Part shown: piece after piece, positions 1-10,600 of the stretch
Position numbering within the stretch: position 1 is the first letter of the stretch
Layout: each line of letters begins with the position of its first letter
From: Thunnus maccoyii
Taxonomy: Eukaryota; Chordata; Actinopteri; Scombriformes; Scombridae
Direction: 5' to 3'
NCBI RefSeq assembly: GCF_910596095.1
Contig: NC_056544.1
Coordinates: 4,123,655-4,187,654 of the forward strand
Length of the DNA: 64,000 nucleotides
Notes under the pieces: model-generated
Databases searched by the model: none
Told to the model about the DNA's origin: nothing
What the model saw: the letters and a program-made list of their open reading frames with translations, nothing else
Position numbers and translations under genes: made by a program

Positions 1-561
1 AGATGTTATGTCTGACTCAGTGTCCTCAGTCACAAATGAGCCTTTAACTTAACTCTTACACCTGCAGTCCTCTAGCCCCCTGAAATCAAATATATAGATT
101 AATAGGATTAATATAGACAGATCTTTAAACTATTTGCCTTTTTTTCATTCATTTTATTTTCATTTAGATAAATTCAATGAAATTCACAGTAATGAAATGC
201 TGAGACCCTTCATAATTTTCACATGCTTTCACAGGGAATTCTAAGAAGTATGCATAGTATATATTTTTAGGTGTCTGTAAAACCAATGATAAAAAAGATT
301 GCATTTGCAACATTGTTCGCAGTCAGAAATAAGTCAGCTTATATTATATACTTATATTCTCTTACTCTCATTACAATTTCATTCAGCATTTTGTTCTTCT
401 ATTTACATTAAAAAGTCCAAGTGCTTCCATGTTGTAGCCATAAGTCATCACGTGGCAGCTTGAAAAATATTTTGGCACCTTCATGATGAAATAAAACCTA
501 ATGTACAATAGGAAGGCATGTGCAATGTTTTCTTTGGTCATTACAACTTTAACATTCCCTT

Positions 562-1020
562 AAAGCTGCATTAATCAGTATTTAATGGATCAGATTACAA
601 TGTGTAATGCTGTAAAGGCGTCGCCTGTGCAGTAGTCTCAGAGCCACATAGTGCTCTCTCACTCTGCAGTTCCCCCCAAATATTTGGAGCCTCTTCGCAT
701 TTTTCAGCTCTTTTGTTTTGGTCCCCAACCCTCAAACTTCACTCTTATCAGAAATCAGCTGTTTTTAGAGAAAACGTTCTGATTCACACACTGTACCACC
801 TACTTGGCCAGCACTAAATGCCAAACAGATAAAGTTAGTAACTAGCTTGAGAGGATAGTGGAGCCTTTAGCAGCCAAAGAGCCATATATTTTTCTCAGGA
901 GTTAGTAGCAACCAAAATAGAGCAAAAAGGAGAGTGAATATTTTTGATAATACATTAATGTTGTGTACAGCTTGCTTCTACTGACCCCTAGTGGCCAAAA
1001 AAATCTGTTAATACAGCTTT
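562..1020. mobile_element. MITE-like repeat with short inverted ends
   Basis: The left end (562-578, AAAGCTGCATTAATCAG) is matched in inverted orientation by the right end (1005-1020), with two differences. The interior, with phrases such as 'cagccaaagagcc' and 'ctagtggccaaaaaaat', resembles a dispersed repeat I remember from percomorph introns. It has no coding capacity. The family is not named with confidence, and no clear target-site duplication is seen. Confidence 0.5.
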
Positions 1021-1447
1021 GAAAATGTAATAATTTTACACTTTTTATCATTCTTGTACAAGTGTCTTCACTCACTCTAGCAAACGGCAATGAAATTAAT
1101 TACTTCCAAACTGAATTAAAGTCATTCTCACCTTGAGAACTCATCACTAACAGCCAAACCACCTTCTTAAAGACCAAACCCACAGCTTAACTGAAAAATA
1201 CTCTTGAGGGGCGGCTACCACAAACATGGCAATGGTCACATTAATGTCAAATGTAGCCAAAGGAATGCACTGAGTCTACTTTTCTGTGGCCTTTGCTGGT
1301 CTTGTACTGTAAAAAGCAACGTGATGGGACCAACAGTGAGTGTTGTTTAAACTTAAACATTTTTTACATTATTCCCTGTTAGTATCCCTCTTATTTGCTC
1401 TTCATGAAACTCATGTTAAAGGTACCTTATTGTCATTGTCTTGTTCC

Positions 1448-1453
1448 TTTATT
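1448..1453 (-). terminator. Candidate CRYZ polyadenylation signal (AATAAA)
   Basis: The plus strand reads TTTATT, so AATAAA lies on the minus strand about 290 nt past the CRYZ stop codon. It is the nearest canonical hexamer I noticed. It has not been tested against transcripts. Confidence 0.4.
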
Positions 1454-1739
1454 TGCAACCACCATTATTAAATTTAAAAAAAAAACCACACATATATACA
1501 AGTGCATTGTGTGTTATATTAGCTTACACCAGTTGACATAAGTTAATTGGTAGACCATTATTCATTTTAAAATTCTGTCCTCTGGATCTTCTTGCACCAA
1601 TTTTTGGTCATTTTCAATAATCATTTCCTGTCTAAATGTGAGCATGTTAACCATTTTGTGCTTGTTGTAGCAGCTCCTCAACAGTATCCACTCTATAAAC
1701 TCTACTTGGTGACCTTTGACCTGTGATCTGGTCACATCA

Positions 1740-4700
1740 TCACATGGTCAGGACTATCTTCCCAGTAGCTCCGGGAGACTCAATGATGTCATGGTGGGCC
1801 TGGGCAGCCTTGTCGAGGGGATACTGGGCACCAATGACTGGACGCAGCCAACCAGTTTCCATCCCTGCATAGAGCAGCGCTGCACACTCCTTCTTCTCCT
1901 CCTGACAGAGGAGGAGAGAGGGGAGAGATGTACAAAAATTATTTAAATTAACTGGAACATGCTATCAGGATTTCTTTATCTTGGCTCCATGTCAAAATCG
2001 GTTTGCTGTCTGAATATTTCTTTATGCGTTTATTATCATGTGATCTTTAAAACTCAATGTTCACATGATCCAGCTGTGTTGTGTTTCGGCCTCGTACCGG
2101 TGTAGAGAAGAAAAGAGCCACTCCCATGATGCTGCTCTCTTTAATCATGGTGTCTCTGGGGTTGATCTCTATGGGGCCTCTGGAGCCAATGATCTAAAGA
2201 AGAAGAGGTAAGCAGCAGCCAGACAGACGAAGGTGTTTACATAAATACGACAGGAATCAGCAGTACTCATAATGGTCTGTACTACAGAACTCTGGACTGT
2301 AGTCCTACTGACCGTGACACGTCCTCCGTAGGCCAACATCTGGAGGTCTTTACTGAGGTTGACATTTGACAGCATCTCCACGATCACATCTACACCTCGG
2401 CCCTCTGTGGCTTCCTGGAACACAAAAACACACACATGTTCTATATATCTGGTATCTGTAGAAACTAAGCTACTCCAACAGTTGACTTACCCAAAATACA
2501 CTTTTCTCCACAAATACAACAAACACAGAGAGTGTAAATGTGTAAACAGTTGGTGAGCTTCAGTGTGTACCATGATTTTGTCTGTGTAGCCCTCCTCTCT
2601 GTGGTTAAAAGTCAGGTGAGCTCCGTTGTTGAGAACCAGCTTCATTCCCTCTGGTGTCCCTGCTGTCCCCAACACCCTGAGACCCAGAGCACGAGACAAC
2701 TGGCACGCTGCCACACCAACCTACACATACACATACACACACACACACCATTAGGATGTAGCAGCCATTTAGATATTTATGATGAAATAAGAAAGGAAAT
2801 AAATAAAGAAAAAAGAATAAAACTCTCACCCCTCCACTTGCTCCATGGATGAGGACAGTCTCTCCAGCCTTAGCGTGGGCTCTGCAACACACAACACAGC
2901 AAATTAAAACACATTTTAGTCATATTCTCAGGGGTTACCTGTTTTATTTAAAGGATAAAGCTGGAATTATTCTATATGGTTCTTATTGCCAACAAATCCC
3001 ATGAAAAGATCAAAACCAACATTTTATTAGTCTATCTCCCCACTTCCCCACTCAGTCAAAATCTTTTGGTTCTTACTGAGACAAATAAAAACGGGTCACA
3101 AAGATATAAAATTCATTAAAAAAAGGCTCAGTAACTTCCTAAAACAGCTGGGTGCTGTGCTTTTTGCAAACATTACTCAAAAAGAAGAAAAGGGTGCATT
3201 TGTTTGGGACTATTTTCAGCTGCGGATGAATATACATTTACTTATCCTGGAGTCTTTCAAGTACAGGGGCTGAAGATGAAGATGCTAGAGCAAAGGCCAT
3301 GAGAGTCAAATAAAAGGTTCCACATAAAGTCTGGATCGGATCTGGAAAGAATTCAGGTTCTAGGCCATATTTAAACCCGTGACATCTAATCCACCAGCAC
3401 TGTGGTTGTTGGAAGAAAGAGTCTGTTTCAGTGTCGTGGTCTTACTTGTGAAGCAGAGCTCTATAGGCAGTGAAGTAGGGGATCCCTATGGCTGCTCCCT
3501 GGGTGAAATCTAAAGCGGCGGGCAGTTTGTAGACACAGTCGTCTGTCGCAACAGCGTACTCTGCATAACCTCCAGAAACTGTGGCTGTGGTGAAAACACG
3601 ATCCCCGACCTGGAGAACACACACAGAAACAAAAAAACTGTAAAAACTGCAAACTAATAGTCTTTGAAATAAAGAACAATGACAACAAGTTGTTAGACTT
3701 TAGAAACCTAAACTATTTGCACCTAAAGTAAAAATGTTAATTGTACCAACAAATAAAAGTCCTGATCACTTCTGATCTTGATAAGAAGTTATAATGAAGT
3801 TATAATTAGTCTGTGATTCATTACAAAGTGAGAAAGTTCTTTTAAGTTGTGTTTTTTACTTGTGCAGTGCAGGAAGACAACAGAAACTTTTCACTCTGTG
3901 TTTACTTTATCTTTTACACTGTAAAATCTAATTATGAGTGATATTAAATTAACTTTTCTTTCATTATTAACTCTGTGTGTTCTTGTGCATGAACCAGTTA
4001 AGTCTAGTGAACAGTTCATACTTTGCCACATATCTTTCTTAACTTTGGCCGTGCCAGCTTCCTCCTCTAAGCTTGTTTCAGTAGGAATTTGGGCAGGACG
4101 TCCTTCTGGATTTCAGTAACATTAAAAGTAAAAATAAATTAAATAAACACAAGCAGAGAGGAATATAAATCCAAAAACAAAATAGGTGTTGAAAAATGTG
4201 TCAGTGAAAAAATAAATAATCTGGTGTGTGCGGTAAACTGAAAAAATTTGGCAGCGGAGATAAGAGAAACAGGGATTTATTCATCTCATATCATGCCAAA
4301 CTTTAGTGGATCATAACATATCTGGCATTGAATTAATCTGCAGATGCTCCAGTTCAAGATGAGACCAAACTTTACTATGGATGTCAGTTTTTGAGCCACA
4401 ACAAAGGCCAAAATGTGGCCTGCAACAGACTAGGTAAGGCTTGTTTTTAGCCTAGCCGATTGCTGGAAATGCCTTTTGCTATGTCGCACATATCACACAA
4501 TGGCGAGGACTGCTGAAAAGACCAACGTCTAAGCTTTCTGATAGGCTCATAAGGAATGGCGCTATAAAATAGGTTTTTCCAAAATTGGGAATCACTGCAA
4601 CCACGAGAGATCCTTGAGCATACAGTCATAAATCTGCACAAAAAATAATAGGCTGAAGGGTCCAGTAGTATGCGAGATTAGCTGCGAATAGATGCACAAA

Positions 4701-6543
4701 GGGACACACACGTCAGACCTTTACTGCTGTGACTCCCTCTCCTACAGTGTCCACCACTCCAGCTACGTCAGAGCCCGGTGTGTACGGCAGGGTGGGCTTG
4801 CGGCTGTACGTCCCTGCGCGGATGTACGTCTCCACAGGGTTCACTCCACAGGCATGGACACGGATCAACACCTACAACAGAGAAGCCATGAGACAGCGCG
4901 TCATGTCAGAGCTGAAACTCACACAAGACAGTTTAAATCTGTGAAAATTATTATGAAAATTTTAAGGCAGATAGTGTATATGCAAAATGTTAACTCTGTA
5001 AAGGATTATCATCTTGAAGAGACCGTTTTACAAAAGACATACAAGACACAAGGATGCATTTTGATGTATTGCGTCTTCATATTCATATTATGTAGTATGT
5101 CTTGTTTACATTTTGTGAGATATGCACCCTTGCAAATACAAATTTCCATAACTGACTGTGTTTATGGACAATAATGTTTAGTGCCAGTGCTATTTTTTTG
5201 TAGGAATAAACATTTAAACAGATACTAAAGTCAGCTGCTCCGTCTGTGGCCTTCATACAGACCACATTTTTTCTACATTTGTTCTGGTACTAGTGGTTAT
5301 TCAAAGAGATTCAGGAAATAAGTCGTGGATGTTGTCTCTCATTTTCTCATTGTCTTGCAAAATTTAATCAAAATAAACCCTTTTTTCTGATTCCATAAAT
5401 GATGCCTACACTTATCTGGAAATAATTTCCCTCCCTTGACCAAAAAGTCCTCTATCCAGGTCTCCATGGTGAGAGGTCATGTGGCTCAGGTCTTATCTGT
5501 TTGGCAGGCAGCACCTTGAAGTTGCTAGACGTCCTCGCGATCATAATCTTCATACATGTTATCAATCTGCCTGTTATTTGGTCAACCCGTTTTTTTTGCT
5601 ATCTTGGTCTGTTCTGTATACACATCTATTGCATGTCTGTCTGCCCTGGAGGAGAGATCCCTCCACTGTCGCTCTTCCTGAGGTTCCCTCTATTTTTTCC
5701 CCCATTAAAGGGTTTTTTGGGGAGTTTTTTCTTATCCTATTTCAGGGTCTAAGGATAGAGGATGTCTTCTGTTCTGGAGATTGTAAAGCCCCTTGAGGAA
5801 AATTTGTGATTTGTGATATTGGGCTTTATAAGTAAAATTGACTTGCTAATTAATTGCAGCTCTAATATTATTTACAGATTCATTTTTCATCACTGTATTT
5901 GAGGAAGTGAGATTTTGCTCCTTTCATAAATTGGCTCCGTTTTTCTCTTACGTGTTTTCCTTTCATTAAAACCATTTCTGCTTTTATATTACTAATGTAA
6001 ATAATTTGATTGTTTATTTATGTAAACATTTCTAAAATATTTCATTTCTTGGATTTCATATTTTTCTTTTTTACGTGTGTATGTATATTCCCTCTGGCAT
6101 TATGTTCTTTTGTTACTATCCTACAATGTTTTAAATAAAGTTTTATTCAAAAGAAAAACTAAGCTGCAATAATAACAACAGGTGAAAGTTGAGAGGTGAA
6201 GCACTACCGGTCATTATAACCTGTTGAATGTGACTCACTAGTTAACCAGAAGCTGCTGTACTGTTAAGTTAAAGGCCTGTTTGTACGCATACAGACAGAT
6301 TTTGCTGTCTCAGCAACTGGCAGCTTTACTGTTACAACGCCTCTCTTACACATTACAGCACGTGTTTTTACTCTGGTTTAACTTTCACCTGTGAGCTGTG
6401 TGCTAACTGATCCACTGAGCGGCGGCCCGGCTCACCTGTCTGTGTTCGGGCTGCGGGACAGTCACATCTGAGCTGAGTCTGAGGACGGACGGACCCCCGA
6501 ACTCACTCACTCTGATAGCTCTCATCAGCCTGGAGCCCGACAT
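1740..6543 (-). CDS. cryz: Quinone oxidoreductase / zeta-crystallin (CRYZ), 8 coding exons
   Basis: CRYZ is a cytosolic zinc-independent MDR-family NADPH:quinone oxidoreductase that reduces quinones by one electron and also binds AU-rich mRNA. Coding exons on the minus strand are 6543-6436, 4871-4719, 3609-3446, 2881-2830, 2720-2571, 2414-2313, 2193-2098 and 1901-1740. Together they give 987 nt and 328 aa, against 329 aa for human CRYZ. All borders are GT/AG. The start [18 protein letters not shown] aligns with the human N-terminus. The GroES-like part contains [20 protein letters not shown] and [10 protein letters not shown]. The nucleotide-binding motif HGASGGVG is at residues 154-161. NVNLSKDL and [14 protein letters not shown] follow, and the protein ends in [10 protein letters not shown]. 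No structural zinc cysteine cluster is seen, as expected for CRYZ. A long CA repeat abuts the start codon. The gene diverges from DARS2. I am very sure of the family. Confidence 0.95.
2727..2749. repeat. Short CA microsatellite in CRYZ intron 4
   Basis: This is an imperfect (CA)n run between CRYZ exons 4 and 5, just upstream (in transcript sense) of the exon 5 acceptor. Confidence 0.7.
5428..5852 (+). mobile_element. LINE-like 3' tail in CRYZ intron 1
   Basis: The stretch ends with the pattern 'gatattgggctttataagtaaaattgacttg', preceded by 'gtctaaggatagaggatgtc' and 'ccattaaagggttttttggggagttttttcttatcc'. I recognise this as the conserved 3' tail of a widespread fish non-LTR retroposon. The 5' limit is approximate. 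No reverse transcriptase coding sequence is present, so it is a 5'-truncated copy. The exact family is not assigned. Confidence 0.6.
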
Positions 6544-6544
6544 G

Positions 6545-6609
<65 letters not shown>

Positions 6610-6620
6610 AGAGAGAAAGA

Positions 6621-6665
<45 letters not shown>
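6544..6665. repeat. CA microsatellite followed by GA-rich run, 5' of CRYZ
   Basis: About 58 bp of (CA)n starting at 6547 runs into a GA-rich tract to 6665. On the CRYZ transcript this is a purine-rich then (TG)n leader that ends three bases before the ATG at 6543. The repeat therefore lies in the 5' UTR, or the core promoter, of CRYZ. Confidence 0.9.
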
Positions 6666-7008
6666 GACAAACTTTAGATAAAGTGGGCAGGTAGCTCTCA
6701 CAAACTTAAGAGGAAACGCCCCACTTACTGAGTACCTTCGGCTTCTTTTTCTTCTTCTTGTGTTGTTGTGCGGCGTGTTTAATAGCGGTTGGCAAACCAG
6801 CTTAAAGGCGCGTTACCGCCACCAGCTGGACTGGAGTGTGGGACAAGAGAAATGCAGTAAATTTAAAAAAAGAAAAAAAACTAGATTCTTTTAGCTAAAT
6901 CAGTTTCTCTTAAAACGTAGTAATGTCACAGTATATCCCTCCCGAAAACCATGAAAACATGCGACTTCTTTTTCAGCGGTTGCAATCGGCTTTATCACCT
7001 GATTAGCG

Positions 7009-7022
7009 CCACCAGGGGGTGG
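7009..7022 (+). promoter_or_regulatory. CTCF-like core motif
   Basis: CCACCAGGGGGTGG matches the CTCF core consensus with one mismatch. It lies between divergent promoters, a plausible place for CTCF. It is motif evidence only. Confidence 0.3.
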
Positions 7023-7431
7023 CCTGGGTGTAGAGCAGTAGCCTGGTTTGAGACAGAGAACATGATGTAAACACTAATATGAAAACAAAACAGCACCGTT
7101 TTATTCAGCGCTAAACTTTAAACATCACGCTCTGCTCAATTATTTAGCACAAAAAAAATGAAAATGACATAAACACATATAAATACATAAATGCCAAAAT
7201 AAATAAATGCAAAAACAAATAAATAAATCAATGTAGAAATATAGAAATAGCCTAAATAAAATATTATTTATGGAAATTTAGAAAATAAATCCAATGTTTT
7301 AATTTAATTATGTATTTTTTCATTACCAAAATTTATTCATTTATGCTTCTGTCATTTTTTGTGCTGCATATTCAATAAAATGTATCAAGGAGGAGAAGAA
7401 AGAGCGTCTATCTACTGCTCAACACTCCAGG

Positions 7432-7443
7432 CCAGCAGGTGGC
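7432..7443 (+). promoter_or_regulatory. CTCF-like core motif upstream of DARS2
   Basis: CCAGCAGGTGGC fits the CTCF core CCASNAGRKGGC without mismatch, 211 nt upstream of the DARS2 start codon. It is motif evidence only. Confidence 0.3.
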
Positions 7444-7653
7444 GAAGAAGCCGCTCAGGACGACCGATAACACGGAACCAGGACCCGATGAAGAGTTATT
7501 CAATCTACACACAGCCTGACCCGGTCTGCAGAGCAGGAACTGGCATGTTATTACACCCCAACGCTTCCCACCAGTCTGCCAGAGGAGCACCTTGACTGGG
7601 CACCTCTGTGACTCTGACAGTCACAATCATATCGGTGTTTGACTTCAGAGAAA

Positions 7654-10600
7654 ATGGCATCAAGAGGCAGGTTGGTGCTACAGAGAGTCCTCAGTGGACT
7701 CAGAGCTCACACTGTTTGCTATCGAAGCTCAACATCAACCTCAAGTCAAGGACGCCTTCTGTGGAAACCTCATCTCAGACCTCTGAGCTGCTCATCCAGA
7801 CTCTACAAGTCTCATTCTCTCACCACAGGTACTTTAATCAATGTGCACCAGTAAAATGAAGACTAGATTCTAATTGCCCAAATGTGTCCCTTAAAACTTA
7901 TTCAAAAATGTGTATTAATCTGCTGGAAAATACATTGCAGGCATGATAAGATGTGTTTCTGTTTTATGTAGACTTTAACTGTGGAGTTTCATTGTGACTT
8001 TGAATAAAACCGCTGACGACAGGTCTTTAAAGGACGTGTTCACAGTTTTTCAAGTCTTACTTACATTGAAAGCACGTCTGAAGGGGATCTTTTAATAGCC
8101 AGTATGAACTTTAAGTCATCAACGTTTCTGTGTGTGTCGTCTACTTATCTAACTCTGTTTTTGTCATCAGGTCCCAGCAGTCTGTCGTTCAGGAGTCATG
8201 TCTGTGGAGAACTGAGATCAGAGCATGTGGGAGAGGAGGTGACTCTGTGTGGTTGGGTCCAGTACCTCAGGTATTATTGTGATACAGCTGTTTACACACT
8301 GAGAAGGAACAATCACATATGAGATATCAAAATACGTCTTTAAAGATCGAACAATACTTTAAACACTAGCGGCTCCAGATGACAGTTCGATGTAACATTT
8401 AAAAAGCCATATTAAACTACAATACCCAAAAATCGTGTGACACCAGTAAACTGAACACAAAAAGCTCATTTTATCAGCTTCATTTGTGATGTTTCGTACT
8501 AAAGTTATGACCAACTAATGTTTGTCAGACCAGCTTTACTCTGAACACCCAACACCAGCATATGATGTGTGATGAGATGAGGAAACTTGTATTTTAACAA
8601 TGCAATTTCTGCCTCGAACAGACAAGACCTGTTTGTCATCCTGCGAGATTTCAGCGGCTTGACACAAGTTCTAATTCCTCAGGAAGAAGTAAGGATGAAA
8701 ACACTTCAAAGTCTACAAAACTACATCTGTTATTATTTTAAATGCCATGTGATGGGCATTAAAGTGATTACCACAAATACTAAACATATTCATATTATTA
8801 CACATGTTGTTTGTACAGAAATGCTGACTTAAGACTGTGTTTTATTCAACAAAGTTTTTTTTCTGTCTTCAGTCTGCACATCATTTGAAAGCAGTGCTGA
8901 GTGATCTCACAGCTGAGTCTGTCGTCAAAGTCACAGGGACAGTCAGATGCCGACCAGCGGGACAGGAGAACAAGGTGCGTATACTGTATGTGTCTGTCCT
9001 CACACAGTATTGTTTAATGGCTGGATAATAATGATGATAATAATAGTCAAAGTCCAGTAACTTTTAACAGACTGTTTGTAGCGTCCTGGTCGAATAAAGG
9101 AAACCTTGACTGATGGTCTAACGCTGTTTATTTGTTTTCCGTGCATTTTATTAAACTAATCTAAGAGCTGAGAGTTGAGCTTATAGGACTTGGTTTTACA
9201 ATCCTGTATTGTGATCAGCAATCATTCTTTGAGTGGGGGTGGGGGTAAACACTTCACTGGGGTCATCAGGTGGGTATTGATAGGCCCCCACAGCAGCAGA
9301 ACATCTGGAGGATCAGGTGAGTCAAGGTTTCTTCTGTCAATGATTCAAAAGTAAACAAACAATAAATTAAAACTCTTAATTAGCACATAGAATAAACTCA
9401 GAATCCTTATAAATGCACAAATACATTAAACATTCCATGTTGCCACTTTTAACTGGAGCAAAATGACATTTTCTCTGTTCAGTTTTATGAGCTATTTATC
9501 TCTGTGAGCTCCTGTGTTACCGTCACACTACTCTTTACCTTTCTCTTACTGTTTGAACCTTACCTTTCTATGTTTACAGGAAATAACACAATAAAAGCCA
9601 CATAACAAAATACATTTACAAATACAAAACTTTATAAATATCAGTTATGAACCAAACTATGTGGGGTCATTTACACTGTTAAGGGGACACTTGGCCATTT
9701 TTTTATATGAAGAGTAAGACCACACATGATTCAGTCTTGTGCTGTGTGTATTAATTTGTCAGTTAATCTCAGTCAGTATTGGCCAGTGTTGAATCACATG
9801 TTTGTTTGTTTGTTTTTCAGTAATTAGCAACAATTTGTAGTTTGAGAAAATATCTCCAGCAGTGAAATGAGATAAATAGTTGTTCCCATACCGGGAGTCG
9901 AACCCGGGCCGCCTGGGTGAAAACCAGGAATCCTAACCGCTAGACCATATGGGACTATACATAGGCAGCATGCAGTGACCATCTTCAGGTGTAAGAGCAA
10001 ACATTCACCCTGCATGAAGTGACCTAAAAGTAGTCCAATTAGTGGGATTAGACTGCTGAATATTCCAGTGGATTATTTTACTACCAACAATAAGAATCAG
10101 ATAACTGGCAATGCACTTCTGACTCCTTCTGAATATTTATTTTTAGAGACTTCTTCTGAACTCGTGTGGTTAGCAGAGCATAATGTTTGAAAGAATATTT
10201 TCTCATTCTGCTCCATCTTCTGTTCCTGTTGTTCATGTCAGGCGATGCCAACAGGAGAAATAGAAGTCCTTGCTGAGAATGTGGAAGTTTTTAATGTGTG
10301 TCGGACGCTGCCTTTTGAAATTAAAGACTTTGTCAAAGTAAGTTTCTTATGATTCTTGCATATTTTACAAGTGTTCAGATCCAAGACGTTGCTCTGCTTC
10401 CTTTAATGATGTTAAGTAATATGGTTTACAATTGCAGATGATCTGACTGTATTTTTGTTGTTTGGTTGTCCAGAAATCCGAGTCTTTGCGCATGCAGTAT
10501 CGTTACCTGGACCTGAGATCCTCTCAGATGCAGAAGAACCTCAGACTGAGGTCTCAGCTGGTGATGAAGATGAGAGAATACCTCTGTAATGTACATGGTA

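Larger units (their letters stand above)
1..1739. other. Intergenic stretch downstream of CRYZ
   Basis: I recognise no gene here. The stretch holds one MITE-like element (about 562-1020) and, on the minus strand, a candidate CRYZ polyadenylation signal near 1448. The rest is AT-rich sequence with no long open frame. The right part, from 1739 back to about 1430, is probably CRYZ 3' UTR. Confidence 0.6.
6666..7653. promoter_or_regulatory. Divergent CRYZ / DARS2 promoter interval
   Basis: This interval of about 1 kb separates the 5' ends of CRYZ (minus) and DARS2 (plus) and must contain both promoters. I see no TATA box in a convincing position. Two sequences fit the CTCF core: CCACCAGGGGGTGG at 7009-7022 (one mismatch) and CCAGCAGGTGGC at 7432-7443. 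The middle (7130-7340) is a very AT-rich 'aaataaataaa' type stretch. Confidence 0.5.
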
